DNA from: Nocardioides lianchengensis
GTDB taxonomy: Bacteria; Actinomycetota; Actinomycetes; Propionibacteriales; Nocardioidaceae
DNA length: 64,000 bases
Direction: 5' to 3'
NCBI RefSeq assembly: GCF_900101465.1
Contig: NZ_FMZM01000003.1
Span: forward strand, 62,001-126,000
The position numbers and the translations under genes were made by a program. Every line of letters begins with the position of its first letter. Positions within the stretch are counted from its first letter, which is position 1. The notes under the pieces are model-generated. The model made no database searches and was not told the DNA's origin. It was given only the letters and a program-made list of their open reading frames with translations. Below, piece after piece: positions 52,317-64,000 of this stretch.

Positions 52317-52345
52317 TTGACAGTCAACACAAACGGGTCTAAAAC
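52317..52345 (+). promoter_or_regulatory. Consensus-type promoter of the fru operon with AT-rich operator
   Basis: TTGACA (52317-52322), a 17-base spacer and TAAAAC (52340-52345) form a good sigma-70-type promoter facing deoR. AAAACAACA (52341-52349) overlaps the -10 and recurs upstream of mtlA; CAACACAAAC lies in the spacer. These are likely operator elements of the DeoR protein for both fru and ptsI. Confidence 0.6.
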
Positions 52346-52388
52346 AACAGATATAAAGATCGAGGCGTCAGGGAGGAGGTGGCGGGCG

Positions 52389-53156
52389 ATGTACGCCGAA
52401 GAACGCCAGCAGGCGATGGCCCAGCTCGTGGCCGAGCACGGACGCCTGTCCGTCAACGTACTCGCCGAGCGGTACGACGTCACCACCGAGACCGTCCGCA
52501 GGGATCTGTCCGCCCTGGAGCGGATGGGTCTGGTCCGGCGCGTGCACGGGGGCGCCGTACCGTCCGACAGCCTCGCGGTGATCGAGTCCGGGCTGCTGGA
52601 GCGCGACCAGGCGAACACGCCGGAGAAGGAGCGGATCGCCCGGGCCGCGCTCGACCTGCTCCCGCCGGTCGGGGCGACGGTGCTGCTCGACGCCGGCACC
52701 ACCACCAATCGGCTGGCCAGCCTGCTCCCCCGCGACCACCGGCTGGTGCTCTTCACCCACGCCGTCCCCGTCGCCGCCCGCCTGGCCGGCAACCCGCAGG
52801 TCGACCTGCACCTGCTGCCGGGTCGGGTCCGGCTGACCACCCAGGCCGCGGTCGGCGCCGACACGGTCGCCGCCATCTCCCAGCTCCGCGCCGACGTGGT
52901 GTTCCTGGGCAGCAACGGCGTGACCGCCGAGCACGGGCTGTCGACGCCCGACCACGACGAGGCCGCCGTCAAGCGCGCCCTGGTCCAGAGCGCGCGGCAG
53001 GTCGTCGTCCTGGCCGACTCCAGCAAGGTCGGCGTCGAGTCGCCGATCCGTTTCGCGTCGCTGGCCGAGGTCGACGTGCTGATCACCGACTCGGGGATCG
53101 ACCCCGCGGACGAGGCGGCCTTCGCCGCCGCCGGAGTGGAGGTCCGAACCGCATGA
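52389..53156 (+). CDS. DeoR-family sugar-phosphate-responsive repressor
   Basis: This 255-residue DeoR regulator has an N-terminal HTH (LSVNVLAERYDVTTETVRRD, about 21-40) and a sensor domain with LLDAGTTTNRLASLL and FLGSNGVTAEHGLSTPD. It is predicted to respond to a fructose phosphate and repress the fru genes and perhaps ptsI. ATG 52389 follows GGAGGAGGT. The frame extends upstream to 52317 but that part is the promoter. Its stop overlaps fruK. Confidence 0.9.
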   Translation: MYAEERQQAMAQLVAEHGRLSVNVLAERYDVTTETVRRDLSALERMGLVRRVHGGAVPSDSLAVIESGLLERDQANTPEKERIARAALDLLPPVGATVLLDAGTTTNRLASLLPRDHRLVLFTHAVPVAARLAGNPQVDLHLLPGRVRLTTQAAVGADTVAAISQLRADVVFLGSNGVTAEHGLSTPDHDEAAVKRALVQSARQVVVLADSSKVGVESPIRFASLAEVDVLITDSGIDPADEAAFAAAGVEVRTA

Positions 53157-54112
53157 TCATCACCCTCACGCCCAACCCGAGCCACGACCGGACGGTGACG
53201 CTCACCGGCGAGCTGGAGCGCGGCGCCGTCCAGCGCGCGGAGTCGGTGCTGTCCCAGGCTGGCGGCAAGGGGGTAAACATCTCGCGCGCCTCGGTGGCCG
53301 CCGGGATCCCCTCGATCGCCGTGCTGCCGGCCGCCAAGGACGACCCGTACGTCCTGGAGCTGCTCGCCGCGGGCATCGACTGCCGCCCGGTGCCGAACGA
53401 CGGCACCCTGCGCGTGAACATCACCATCAGCGAGCCGGACGGCACCACCACCAAGCTCAACAGCCCCGGTCCGACGGTCACGCCCCTGGTGCTCCGCGGA
53501 CTCGCGGAGTCGCTGCGGCGGCGGGCCGCCTCCGCCGACTGGATCGTGCTCGCCGGCTCGCTGCCGCCCGGCGCCCCCGTCGAGTGGTACGCCGAGCTGG
53601 TCGGTGCCCTGCGCGACACCGGCGCCCGGATCGCGGTCGACACCAGCGACGCGCCGCTGCGCGCCCTCGTCGGGCGGCTGGCCGAGGCCCCGCCGCACCT
53701 GATGAAGCCGAACGGCGAGGAGCTGGCCTCCTTCACCGGGGGCGACCCCGACCTGCTGGAGTCCGACCCGCTGGCTGCGGCGAAGGCGGCCGCGACCCTG
53801 GTCGACCAGGGTGTCGACACGGTGCTCGCCACGCTCGGTGCGCACGGCGCCGTCCTCGTCACGGCGGACGGCGCCTGGCACGCCACGCCCCCGCCGACCG
53901 AGGTCGTGAGCACCGTCGGAGCGGGAGACTCCAGCCTCTTCGGGTACCTGCTCGGCGACATCCAGCAGAAGCCACCCGCTCACAGACTCGCACTCGCCGT
54001 CGCCTACGGCAGCGCGGCCGCCGGACTTCCCGGCACGACCATCCCGCACCCCACGCAGGTCCGCCCCGAGCTCGTCTCGGTGCGCGACCTGCGCCCCACC
54101 CAGGGAGACTGA
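53153..54112 (+). CDS. fruK: 1-phosphofructokinase
   Basis: This 319-residue PfkB kinase converts fructose 1-phosphate to fructose 1,6-bisphosphate. Features are MIITLTPNPSHDRTV, the GGKGVNISR motif, and a C-terminal TVGAGDSSLFGYL with the catalytic Asp. ATG overlaps the deoR stop (ATGA), and fruA begins at the next base after its stop. It processes the product of the FruA permease. Confidence 0.95.
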   Translation: MIITLTPNPSHDRTVTLTGELERGAVQRAESVLSQAGGKGVNISRASVAAGIPSIAVLPAAKDDPYVLELLAAGIDCRPVPNDGTLRVNITISEPDGTTTKLNSPGPTVTPLVLRGLAESLRRRAASADWIVLAGSLPPGAPVEWYAELVGALRDTGARIAVDTSDAPLRALVGRLAEAPPHLMKPNGEELASFTGGDPDLLESDPLAAAKAAATLVDQGVDTVLATLGAHGAVLVTADGAWHATPPPTEVVSTVGAGDSSLFGYLLGDIQQKPPAHRLALAVAYGSAAAGLPGTTIPHPTQVRPELVSVRDLRPTQGD

Positions 54113-56191
54113 ATGTCCGACCTGATCACCTCGGCCCTGGTCCGCCTCGACGCGGACCTCGGTGCCGACAAGCACGACGTGATCCGGGCTCTCGCCGGTG
54201 TCGTCAACGACGCCGGTCGCGCCACCGACGTCGACCAGATCGTGACGGACGCCCTCGCCCGCGAGGAGACCTCGCCGACCGGTCTGCCCGGTGGCATCGC
54301 GATCCCCCACTGCCGCACCGCCGGCGTGGACGAGCCCACCCTGGCGTTCGCGCGGTTGAGCCCGCCCGTCGACTTCGGGGCCAAGGACGGCCCCGCCGAC
54401 CTGGCCTTCCTGATCACGGCCCCGGCCGGGGGCGACGCCACCCACCTGCAGCTGCTGACCAAGCTCGCCCGCGCCCTGGTGAAGCCCGCCTTCACCGACT
54501 CGCTGCGCGCCGCCGAGACGCCCGAGGAGGTCGTCGAGCAGATCGAGCTGGTGCTCGGCGCCGCACCGGCCCCGAAGCCCGCAGCCGCACCGGCTGCCGC
54601 CGCGCCCGCGGCCGAGAAGCCGGCCGAGGCCGCGCCCGCCGCCCGCCGCTTGGTGGCTGTGACCGCCTGCCCCACCGGCATCGCGCACACCTACATGGCC
54701 GCCGAGGCCCTCGAGGCCGCCGCCGCCCGGGCCGGCGTCGAGATCGCCGTCGAGACGCAGGGCTCGGCCGGCGCCAAGCCGCTCGCCCCCGAGACCATCG
54801 CCGCCGCCGACGCGGTCATCTTCGCCGTCGACGTGGGCGTCCGCGACCGCGGCCGGTTCGCCGGAAAGCCGCTCGTCTCCTCGGGGGTCAAGCGCCCGAT
54901 CGACGAGGGCGACGCGATGATCGCCGAGGCCCTCCGGTACGCCGGCGACCCCAACGCCCCGCGCGTCGAGGGGTCCGCCACCGGAGGGGGTGGCGAGTCC
55001 AGCGCCTCGTCCGGCGCGGGCGAGAGCTGGGGCGGTCGGACCCGTCGGGTGCTGATGACCGGCGTGTCCTACATGATCCCGTTCGTCGCTGCCGGCGGTC
55101 TGCTGATCGCGCTGGGCTTCCTGCTCGGCGGCTACGAGATCGTGGGTCCGTACGGCGACATCGCGGTCAACAACACGCTCTTCGACCTGCCCGACCCGGA
55201 CGCGCTGGGTCTCGACCACGCACTCTTCGGCTCGGGGCTGATGGCCTACCTGGGCGCCCTGTTCTTCATCATCGGCAAGACCGCCTTCATCTTCTTCATC
55301 CCGGCGCTCGCGGGCTACATCGCGTACGCGATCGCCGACCGACCCGGCATCGCGCCCGGTTTCATCGTGGGCGGCCTCGCGGCGAACGTCTTCGCGGTGA
55401 ACGACGGCAACGGCGGCGACCTCCCGGCCACGGGCTTCCTCGGGGCCATCGTCGGCGGTGTGCTCGCGGGTCTGATCGCCCACTGGATCGCTGGCTGGAA
55501 GGTCCCCACCTGGGCTCGCGGGCTGATGCCCGTGCTGGTCATCCCACTGCTCACCTCGATCATCGCCGGCTTGCTGATGATCGTGGTCTTCGGGAAGCCG
55601 ATCGGCTGGCTGATGGACCAGCTCAACGACGGCCTGAACTCCATGAGCGGCAGCTACGCCGTCCTGCTCGGCATCGTCCTCGGCCTGATGATGGCCTTCG
55701 ACATGGGCGGCCCGCTCAACAAGGTGGCCTACAGCTTCGCGGCTGCCGGCGTCGGCGGCGCAGCGCTCGCCTCGGACGCCCCCGAGCTGAAGATCATGGC
55801 TGCGGTCATGCTCGCCGGCATGGTCCCGCCGATCGCCCTGGCCCTCGCGACCGTCGTCCGCCCGAGCCTGTTCAACGTCCCCGAGCGGGAGAACGGCAAG
55901 GCCGGGTGGCTGCTGGGCGCCTCCTTCATCACCGAGGGCGCGATCCCGTTCGCGGCGGCCGACCCGCTGCGCGTCATCCCGGCGATCATGGCCGGCAGCG
56001 CCGTCACCGGCGGCCTGTCCATGGCGCTCGACGTCAGCGTCCGCGCCCCGCACGGGGGTATCTTCGTGATCTTCGCGGTCGACGGTGTCCTCGGGTTCTT
56101 CGTCGCCCTCATCGCCGGCGTCCTGGTCGGCGCCGCTGCCGTCATCGCCCTGAAGTCGTTCGGCAAGACCACGGCCCCCGCGGCCGCCTGA
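54113..56191 (+). CDS. fruA: PTS fructose permease IIABC
   Basis: This 692-residue protein imports fructose as fructose 1-phosphate. IIA is at about 1-145 with phospho-His66 in AIPHCRT. A Pro/Ala-rich linker leads to IIB at about 180-280 with phospho-Cys186 in ACPTGIAHTYMAAEAL. IIC is at about 315-680 with roughly nine helices. GAGACTGA precedes the ATG. The three domains in one chain are typical of actinobacterial FruA. It receives phosphate from HPr, encoded next. Confidence 0.96.
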   Translation: MSDLITSALVRLDADLGADKHDVIRALAGVVNDAGRATDVDQIVTDALAREETSPTGLPGGIAIPHCRTAGVDEPTLAFARLSPPVDFGAKDGPADLAFLITAPAGGDATHLQLLTKLARALVKPAFTDSLRAAETPEEVVEQIELVLGAAPAPKPAAAPAAAAPAAEKPAEAAPAARRLVAVTACPTGIAHTYMAAEALEAAAARAGVEIAVETQGSAGAKPLAPETIAAADAVIFAVDVGVRDRGRFAGKPLVSSGVKRPIDEGDAMIAEALRYAGDPNAPRVEGSATGGGGESSASSGAGESWGGRTRRVLMTGVSYMIPFVAAGGLLIALGFLLGGYEIVGPYGDIAVNNTLFDLPDPDALGLDHALFGSGLMAYLGALFFIIGKTAFIFFIPALAGYIAYAIADRPGIAPGFIVGGLAANVFAVNDGNGGDLPATGFLGAIVGGVLAGLIAHWIAGWKVPTWARGLMPVLVIPLLTSIIAGLLMIVVFGKPIGWLMDQLNDGLNSMSGSYAVLLGIVLGLMMAFDMGGPLNKVAYSFAAAGVGGAALASDAPELKIMAAVMLAGMVPPIALALATVVRPSLFNVPERENGKAGWLLGASFITEGAIPFAAADPLRVIPAIMAGSAVTGGLSMALDVSVRAPHGGIFVIFAVDGVLGFFVALIAGVLVGAAAVIALKSFGKTTAPAAA

Positions 56192-56221
56192 GCGTCCTAC
56201 CCAACCCGAGAAGGAGAACCC

Positions 56222-56479
56222 ATGCCCACCAAGTCCGTGACCGTCGGCTCCGCCGTCGGCCTGCACGCCCGTCCCGCCGCGATCATCTCGGAGGCCGCCG
56301 GCGAGCTCGACTCCGAGGTGCTCATCGGCATCCCCGGTGACGAGGCCGTCGACGCCAGCTCGGCCCTGCTGATCATGACCCTGGGCGCCGGCAAGGGCGA
56401 CACGGTCGAGGTCTCCGGCGACAACGAGGCCGACGTCGACGCCATCGCGGCCCTCGTCGAGAAGGACCTCGACGCCTGA
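56222..56479 (+). CDS. ptsH: PTS phosphocarrier HPr
   Basis: This 85-residue HPr has phospho-His15 in GLHARPAA and a serine at position 46. It carries phosphate from EI to the IIA domains. AAGGAG stands before ATG 56222. As the last gene of the fru operon, HPr supply is tied to fructose induction. It would also serve the mannitol-type permease at 28 kb. Confidence 0.96.
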   Translation: MPTKSVTVGSAVGLHARPAAIISEAAGELDSEVLIGIPGDEAVDASSALLIMTLGAGKGDTVEVSGDNEADVDAIAALVEKDLDA

Positions 56480-56510
56480 CCCCCTGATCGCCGAGTCGGC
56501 GTGAGTTCAG

Positions 56511-56544
56511 TGCCGAGTCGGCGCGAACTCGCGCCGACTCGGCA
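56511..56544. terminator. Terminator after ptsH, 16-base arms
   Basis: Arms 56511-56526 and 56529-56544 are perfectly complementary, giving an effective 14-15 bp stem, followed by TTTCAG on the plus strand. A related direct copy of the left arm (GCCGAGTCGGCG) lies at 56490-56501. It serves the fru operon and, in reverse, the oxidase gene. Confidence 0.8.
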
Positions 56545-56546
56545 TT

Positions 56547-57722
56547 TCAGACGACGGTGACGGGGTGGCGGACCACCGCGTCGAAGAAGTAGCCGTTGCT
56601 GTTGAAGGGCGTGACGTCGGGCTGCGTGCGCCGCTGGACGTCGGTGGCCCGCGCAAGGAGGGTGTGCTCCCCCACCGTCGGGCGGTGCCAGTCGACGGAC
56701 CAGCGGGTCCAGCCCTCGCCCCGCCGCCGATCGGCGAGCCGGGCCCGCTGCCAGTGCTCGCCGCCGTCCAGGCTGACCTCCACCGTCCGGATCGCGCCCG
56801 CACCGCTCCAGGAACGCCCGGTCAGCACGAGGCGCCGCCGCCGGGCCAGCCGGGCGCCGAGCGGGAGCTCCCACGCCGACCGGACCGGGTTGACCGTCAG
56901 CGGCGGCGAGTCGGCGGGGTAGGAGCCGCCGGTGAGGCGGTACCACTTCGTGTTCCAGGGCGAGGTCAGCTCCTGGCGGGAGACCTCCAGCGAACCCAGC
57001 CACTTGATGCTGGCGATGCCGACCCAGCCCGGCAGCACCAGGCGCAGCGGGTAGCCGTGGTCGGGCAGCAGCGGCTCGCCGTTCATGCCCCAGGCGAGCA
57101 GCGCGTCGTCGTACGCCTTGGCGACGGGGAACGGGCGCCGCACCGGACCGTAGTCGACGCCCCCGGTCGCGTACGAGGGATCCAGCCCGGTCGCCTGGAT
57201 CGACACCGCCTCGCGGCTCACCCCGAGCGATCGCAGGACGTCGCCCAGCCGGGCGCCCTGCCAGGTCACGGTCCCGACCGCGCCCAGGGTCCAGGCCGTG
57301 CCGCTGACCGTCTCGCCCTGCTGGCTGCCGAAGAAGCTGCGCCCGTTGCCCGTGCACTCGTGCACCGTGGTCGCCTCGACCTGCCGGAAGCGGCGCAGAT
57401 CGCGCAGCGAGAGGGAGCGCTCGCCCACGACCGCGTCACCGAACACCCGCAGCCGGTACGACGACGCGTCGATCGTCGGCGTGACCGTGTGGTTGCGGAC
57501 GAACAGCCGGGCCTGCGGGGTGAGGTAGCGACGCGGGTCGACCGACTCCCACCGCATCTCGGCGTTCGTTCCGAAGTCGACGAACTGCGAGGGCGGGAGC
57601 GCCTTGAGGATCGCCGGTGCGCCGGCGACGGCCCGCCAGGCGGAGCCGGCGGTGGTGGCGACGACCGCACCGGCGGCCGAGGCGGCGAGGAGGGTACGTC
57701 GGGTGATGCCGTTCCGAGACAT
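56547..57722 (-). CDS. Sulfite-oxidase-family molybdopterin enzyme, Tat-exported
   Basis: This 391-residue protein starts with a twin-arginine signal (ITRRTLLAASAAGA). The oxidoreductase molybdopterin domain spans about 60-265, with the molybdenum-ligand Cys123 in VHECTGNGRS. The C-terminal dimerisation domain (about 280-385) has VEVSLDGGEHWQRARL. It resembles bacterial sulfite oxidases/dehydrogenases outside the membrane. No heme subunit is adjacent, so the electron acceptor is unclear. It is convergent with the fru operon. Confidence 0.85.
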   Translation of the reverse strand: MSRNGITRRTLLAASAAGAVVATTAGSAWRAVAGAPAILKALPPSQFVDFGTNAEMRWESVDPRRYLTPQARLFVRNHTVTPTIDASSYRLRVFGDAVVGERSLSLRDLRRFRQVEATTVHECTGNGRSFFGSQQGETVSGTAWTLGAVGTVTWQGARLGDVLRSLGVSREAVSIQATGLDPSYATGGVDYGPVRRPFPVAKAYDDALLAWGMNGEPLLPDHGYPLRLVLPGWVGIASIKWLGSLEVSRQELTSPWNTKWYRLTGGSYPADSPPLTVNPVRSAWELPLGARLARRRRLVLTGRSWSGAGAIRTVEVSLDGGEHWQRARLADRRRGEGWTRWSVDWHRPTVGEHTLLARATDVQRRTQPDVTPFNSNGYFFDAVVRHPVTVV

Positions 57723-57741
57723 GCCCGGATGCTAACACTAG

Positions 57742-58758
57742 TTATTCGGTCGACTTAGGTGTCGCGGCGCGCAGGGCGAGGTAGACCGCGCGGACGCCGA
57801 CCGCCCGCTCCATCTCGTGCAGGACGCTGCCGAAGAACTGCTCGCGATAGGTCTCGTCGGTCACCGTCGACACGGTGAGGTAGAGGCTTGAGAAGGACGC
57901 CAGGAACACCGAGACCTGGACCAGCTCGAAGGACAGGGTCGGGAAGCGCGGGACGTTGTGCACGGCGGCCGCCCCCTCGCCGGTCCAGGTGCCGACGATC
58001 TCGGGGTCCATGATCATCGCGCCGAAGAGCATGAAGAACGCGAAGACCGTGACCGCGAGGAGCAGCACCTGGGTGGCCTGGATGACCACCAAGACCAGGA
58101 CCAGGTTCCAGCGCTCGTAGCCGGACACCTCCGCGTACGACGCCGGATCGCCGTCGGGGTCGTCGACCAGCTCGCGGGCGGCCCGCTCGAGCGGCGTGCC
58201 CGCGGTCGACTTCAGCAGCAGCGCCTCGTCGACGTGGTCGTCGGTCCGGTCGACCTCCTCCGGCAACCGGACGAGCAGGAAGGCACCGGCCAGGGTGCCG
58301 AAGAGCAGCGCGACCAGCCACAACCGGCCGCCGTCGAGGTACGCCGACACCTGCCAGACCTCGGCGTTGATGAACAGGAAGGTGACGAAGACCAGCAGCA
58401 GCGGCAGCGCCCGCGTCATCATCGGCAGCAGCGTCCCGAGGGAGCGGAAGGTGCGCGCGAGCGCCCAGGCCACGATGGGGCGGGCCTGCAGCGCGGTCAG
58501 CGCGTACCAGGTCGCCACCAGGCCGAAGACGGTCCACAGGACCGCCGGCAGCAGGCTGCGCTCGTCGTCGGCCCAGACCGCCACCGCGATCGCGACGGCC
58601 GCCGCCCCCAGCGCGGTCCCCAGCACGAGGGGCACGATCCGCCGGGGCCGCAGGGCCGATCGGACCGCAGCCCGGTTCTCGGGCACGAAGTACGTCAGGC
58701 CGTGCTGCAGGAACCACTGGTCCGTGGCGGCGACGGTGTCGGCGGTCGACGTGCTCAC
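57742..58758 (-). CDS. Multi-helix membrane protein of unknown function
   Basis: This 338-residue protein has about six to seven helices (40-60, 70-90, 115-135, 142-160, 210-245, 275-295). A cytoplasmic loop rich in Asp/Glu lies at about 165-205. No catalytic motif is visible. Start GTG 58758 overlaps the ribF stop (GTGA), so it is translated with the infB-rbfA-truB-ribF group. I recognise no family. Confidence 0.65.
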   Translation of the reverse strand: MSTSTADTVAATDQWFLQHGLTYFVPENRAAVRSALRPRRIVPLVLGTALGAAAVAIAVAVWADDERSLLPAVLWTVFGLVATWYALTALQARPIVAWALARTFRSLGTLLPMMTRALPLLLVFVTFLFINAEVWQVSAYLDGGRLWLVALLFGTLAGAFLLVRLPEEVDRTDDHVDEALLLKSTAGTPLERAARELVDDPDGDPASYAEVSGYERWNLVLVLVVIQATQVLLLAVTVFAFFMLFGAMIMDPEIVGTWTGEGAAAVHNVPRFPTLSFELVQVSVFLASFSSLYLTVSTVTDETYREQFFGSVLHEMERAVGVRAVYLALRAATPKSTE

Positions 58759-59690
58759 GAGGAGAGGAGCACCCGGGCGCGGTCGACGTCAGCGTCCATC
58801 TGCACGATGAGCTTCTCGACCGACTCGAAGGCGACCATCCCCCGCAGCCGGTCGACGAAGGACACCTCGACCTCCACGCCGTAGAGCTCGAGATCGGTGC
58901 GGTCGAGCACGTAGCTCTCGACCCGACGCTCACGGACGCCGTCGAAGGTCGGGTTGGTGCCGACGCTGATCGCCGCGGGGAAGGTCTCGCCGGTGTCGAG
59001 CCGACGCAGCCAGCCGGCGTACACGCCGTCGGCCGGCGCGGCGGTGAGCCCGTCGGTCGGGACGTTGGCGGTCGGGTAGCCGAGCTCGCGGCCGCGCTGG
59101 TCACCACGGACGACGATCCCGCGGACGGCGTACGGCCGACCGAGCGCCTCGGCGGCGCCGGCGACGTCGCCGGTCGCCAGGCAGGTGCGGACGTAGGTCG
59201 ACGACCAGACCATCGGTCCGCCGTCGAGCGGGATGCCCTCGGCGGTGAAGTCGTGCCGCTGACCCAGGAGGGCCAGCGTGGCCACGTCGCCGGCGGCCTT
59301 GCGGCCGAAGCGGAAGTTCGCCCCGACCACGACGGCCGCCGCCTCCAGGGTGTCGACCAGCACGCGGAGCACGAACTCCTCCGGCTCCCAGCCCGCCACG
59401 TCGAGGTCGAAGGGAACGGCGAGCACGGCGTCCGCACCTGCGTCGCCGAGCAGCTCGGCCCGTACCTCGATCGAGGTCAGTGTGCTCGGGGCGTGCTCGG
59501 GGCGCAGCACGGCCATCGGGTGCGGGTCGAAGGTGACGGCGACCAGGGTCAGGCCGTCCCGGTCGGCCAGGTCCCGGGCCCGGGCCAGCACCCGCCGGTG
59601 GCCGAGGTGGACCCCGTCGAAGTTGCCGATGACGACGGCCGTGCGACCGAGGTCGGCCGGGACGTCGTCGAGGGAGCGCCAGATCTGCAC
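58755..59690 (-). CDS. ribF: Bifunctional riboflavin kinase / FMN adenylyltransferase
   Basis: This 311-residue RibF makes FMN and then FAD. The N-terminal adenylyltransferase (1-175) has GNFDGVHLGHRRVL and VVGANFRFGRKAAGD. The C-terminal riboflavin kinase (185-305) has GRELGYPTANV and GVYAGW. The GTG start is at 59690. It is 25 bases after truB. Confidence 0.96.
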   Translation of the reverse strand: MQIWRSLDDVPADLGRTAVVIGNFDGVHLGHRRVLARARDLADRDGLTLVAVTFDPHPMAVLRPEHAPSTLTSIEVRAELLGDAGADAVLAVPFDLDVAGWEPEEFVLRVLVDTLEAAAVVVGANFRFGRKAAGDVATLALLGQRHDFTAEGIPLDGGPMVWSSTYVRTCLATGDVAGAAEALGRPYAVRGIVVRGDQRGRELGYPTANVPTDGLTAAPADGVYAGWLRRLDTGETFPAAISVGTNPTFDGVRERRVESYVLDRTDLELYGVEVEVSFVDRLRGMVAFESVEKLIVQMDADVDRARVLLSS

Positions 59691-59715
59691 GGACGAAACC
59701 CTACTCAGCGCAGGG

Positions 59716-60582
59716 TCAGACGAAGACGGCGACCGGCCGGGCCCGGCCCTCGCGCGGCTCGTAGAGCGCCAGGAACTCGCCGTCGGGCGCGAACACCGCC
59801 GCCAGCGCGTCGAGCGGTACGTCGATCGGCCGCCCGACCCGGACGTCGCGCGCCTGCTCGTCGTCGAGCTCGACCGCCGGGAACGCGGCCCGGGCCGCGT
59901 CGGCCACCGGGAGCACCGCGAACGACTCCCCCAGCTCCTCCAGGGTTCGGGCGACGCCGAGGTCGTAGGGCCCGACCGCCGTACGACGCAGCGCGGTGAG
60001 GTGCCCGCCGACGCCGAGCGCGGCGCCGACGTCGCGGGCGATCGCCCGGACGTAGGTGCCGCTGGAGCAGCGCAGCGAGACGTCGACGTCGAGCCACTCC
60101 CCGGCGACCCGCTGGTCGAGGACCTCCAGCGCGTGCACGGTGACCGGCCGGGCCTTCAGCTCGACCTGCTCGCCGTCGCGGACCCGCTGGTAGGCCCGCT
60201 TGCCGTCCACCTTGATCGCCGACACGGAGGTCGGGACCTGCAGCAGCTCGCCCACCTGCGCGGCGAAGGCCGCCCGCACGACCGTCTCGTCGAGGTGGTC
60301 GGCCGCCGCGGTCGCGGTGACCTCACCCTCGGCGTCGTCGGTCGTCGTGGCGACGCCGAGCCGCACGGTGGCGTCGTACCCCTTCTCGGTGAGCATCAGG
60401 TGCCCGAGCAACCGGGTGGCCCGGTTGACCCCGAGCACCAGGACGCCGGTCGCCATCGGGTCGAGGGTGCCGGCGTGGCCGACCTTGCGGGTGCCGGCCA
60501 GCCGGCGCACCCGCGAGACGACGTCGTGCGACGTCATGCCCCCCGACTTGTCGACGACGACCAGACCCGCGTCGTCGGTCAC
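59716..60582 (-). CDS. truB: tRNA pseudouridine(55) synthase
   Basis: This 288-residue TruB makes pseudouridine 55 in the T-loop. The catalytic Asp lies in [14 protein letters not shown] (about residue 41). [27 protein letters not shown] and the C-terminal domain after about 225 are typical. The GTG start overlaps the rbfA stop (GTGA). Confidence 0.96.
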   Translation of the reverse strand: MTDDAGLVVVDKSGGMTSHDVVSRVRRLAGTRKVGHAGTLDPMATGVLVLGVNRATRLLGHLMLTEKGYDATVRLGVATTTDDAEGEVTATAAADHLDETVVRAAFAAQVGELLQVPTSVSAIKVDGKRAYQRVRDGEQVELKARPVTVHALEVLDQRVAGEWLDVDVSLRCSSGTYVRAIARDVGAALGVGGHLTALRRTAVGPYDLGVARTLEELGESFAVLPVADAARAAFPAVELDDEQARDVRVGRPIDVPLDALAAVFAPDGEFLALYEPREGRARPVAVFV

Positions 60583-61031
60583 GACTCGTCGTCGTCCTCG
60601 TCCGACTCTTCGCCGACCTCGCGGGGCTTCTTGTACGGGTCCTCGTCGCCGGCGTACGCCGCGCCGCGGCGGGCCGCGACCTCGTCGTCGAGCGCCTTCG
60701 CCCGGGCCAGCACCTCGTCGAGGTGACGGGCCTCCTCGGGCAGGGCGTCGCGCACGAAGGTGAGGGTCGGGACGATCCGGGTGCCGAGCTGGCGCGAGAC
60801 CTCCGAGCGCAGCACCCCCTTGGCCGACTCCAGGGCCGCGGCGGTGCCGGCGGCCTCCTCGTCGGTCCCGAGCACCGTCCAGAAGATGGTGGCCTGCTGG
60901 CCGTCACCGGTCAGTCGGACGTCGGTGATCGTCACGAAGCCCAGTCGCGGGTCCTTGATCCGGCGCTCGAGCATCTCGGCGACGACGACCTTGATCCGGT
61001 CGGCGACGCGGCGTACGCGGGGATTGGCCAT
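60579..61031 (-). CDS. rbfA: Ribosome-binding factor A
   Basis: This 150-residue RbfA aids 30S maturation. It begins with [20 protein letters not shown] and has a KH-like core with [14 protein letters not shown] and [15 protein letters not shown]. The C-terminal 35 residues are an acidic tail. AGGA precedes ATG 61031. A hairpin separates it from infB upstream. Confidence 0.95.
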   Translation of the reverse strand: MANPRVRRVADRIKVVVAEMLERRIKDPRLGFVTITDVRLTGDGQQATIFWTVLGTDEEAAGTAAALESAKGVLRSEVSRQLGTRIVPTLTFVRDALPEEARHLDEVLARAKALDDEVAARRGAAYAGDEDPYKKPREVGEESDEDDDES

Positions 61032-61057
61032 GATTCCTACTCTCGCATCGTCAAACG

Positions 61058-61095
61058 CGTGTCGGCGCGACCCCCGCAGGGACCGCGCCGACACG
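61058..61095 (-). terminator. Hairpin between infB and rbfA
   Basis: A 12-bp perfect stem (61058-61069 with 61084-61095) encloses a 14-base loop. It lies in the 74-base gap after the infB stop. It could lower read-through into rbfA rather than end transcription. Confidence 0.5.
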
Positions 61096-61105
61096 ACGGG
61101 GTGGA

Positions 61106-64000
<2,895 letters not shown>

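Noticed and set aside
52142..56266. Very long open frame antisense to the fru operon
   Set aside because: It is an empty frame produced by high-GC codon use. The translation is Gly/Arg/Asp-rich without any domain, and the plus strand holds four clear genes.

Overview
The window is very GC-rich, densely packed bacterial DNA. Many genes start with GTG or TTG, adjacent genes often overlap by 4 bases, and several starts look leaderless. Gene content and order point to an actinobacterium, most like Nocardioides or its relatives; this is inference from my memory of gene families, with no search run. Landmarks are actinobacterial ctaF-ctaD-ctaC, adoK, erpA and glycerate kinase in the order known from Mycobacterium tuberculosis, pspA-htpX-pspAB, DUF3043, DUF6458, and the infB-rbfA-truB-ribF / rpsO-pnp-M16 / dapB chain. 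I see no rRNA, tRNA, CRISPR array, insertion sequence or prophage, and no gene-free stretch reaches 300 bases.

Layout. 1-10 kb: 5' end of an L,D-transpeptidase lipoprotein, cytochrome aa3 oxidase subunits, a cysteine desulfurase/TusA pair, adenosine kinase, ErpA, glycerate kinase, an acetyltransferase and NadA. 10-13 kb: three overlapping genes resembling ESX (type VII) substrates and a partner, then an unknown double-CxxC protein. 13-21 kb: a secreted protein and GAF-histidine kinase, then a MacAB-like export operon with two adaptors and a lipoprotein with two similar repeats. 21-28 kb: envelope-stress genes pspA-htpX-pspAB, a DMT-type membrane protein, an aldo/keto reductase and AzlCD. 28-34 kb: a mannitol-type PTS permease divergent from a zinc dehydrogenase, a secreted thermolysin-type protease and dapB. 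34-40.6 kb: a methyltransferase, SatD-like regulator, membrane protein, AAA+ ATPase, large DUF4157 (eCIS-core) protein and CesT/YbjN-like protein. 40.6-45 kb: M16 protease, pnp, rpsO. 45-58 kb: DUF6458, MMPL exporter, two-component system, PadR/HAAS pair, and a fructose PTS set (ptsI divergent from deoR-fruK-fruA-ptsH), followed by a sulfite-oxidase-like enzyme. 58-64 kb: membrane protein, ribF, truB, rbfA and nearly all of infB.

The best candidate for a poorly described system is the ATPase / DUF4157 protein / CesT-YbjN-like module at 36146-40582. It looks like an orphan effector, chaperone and ATPase set related to contractile injection systems, with no structural genes nearby. A second new-looking item is a 55-base interspersed repeat (6380-6434 and 31592-31646) whose hairpin stem shows three compensatory base-pair changes between the two copies. 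Sugar uptake forms one logical unit: EI and HPr can feed both the fructose and the mannitol-type permeases, and the two divergent control regions share a rare AT-rich 9-mer.
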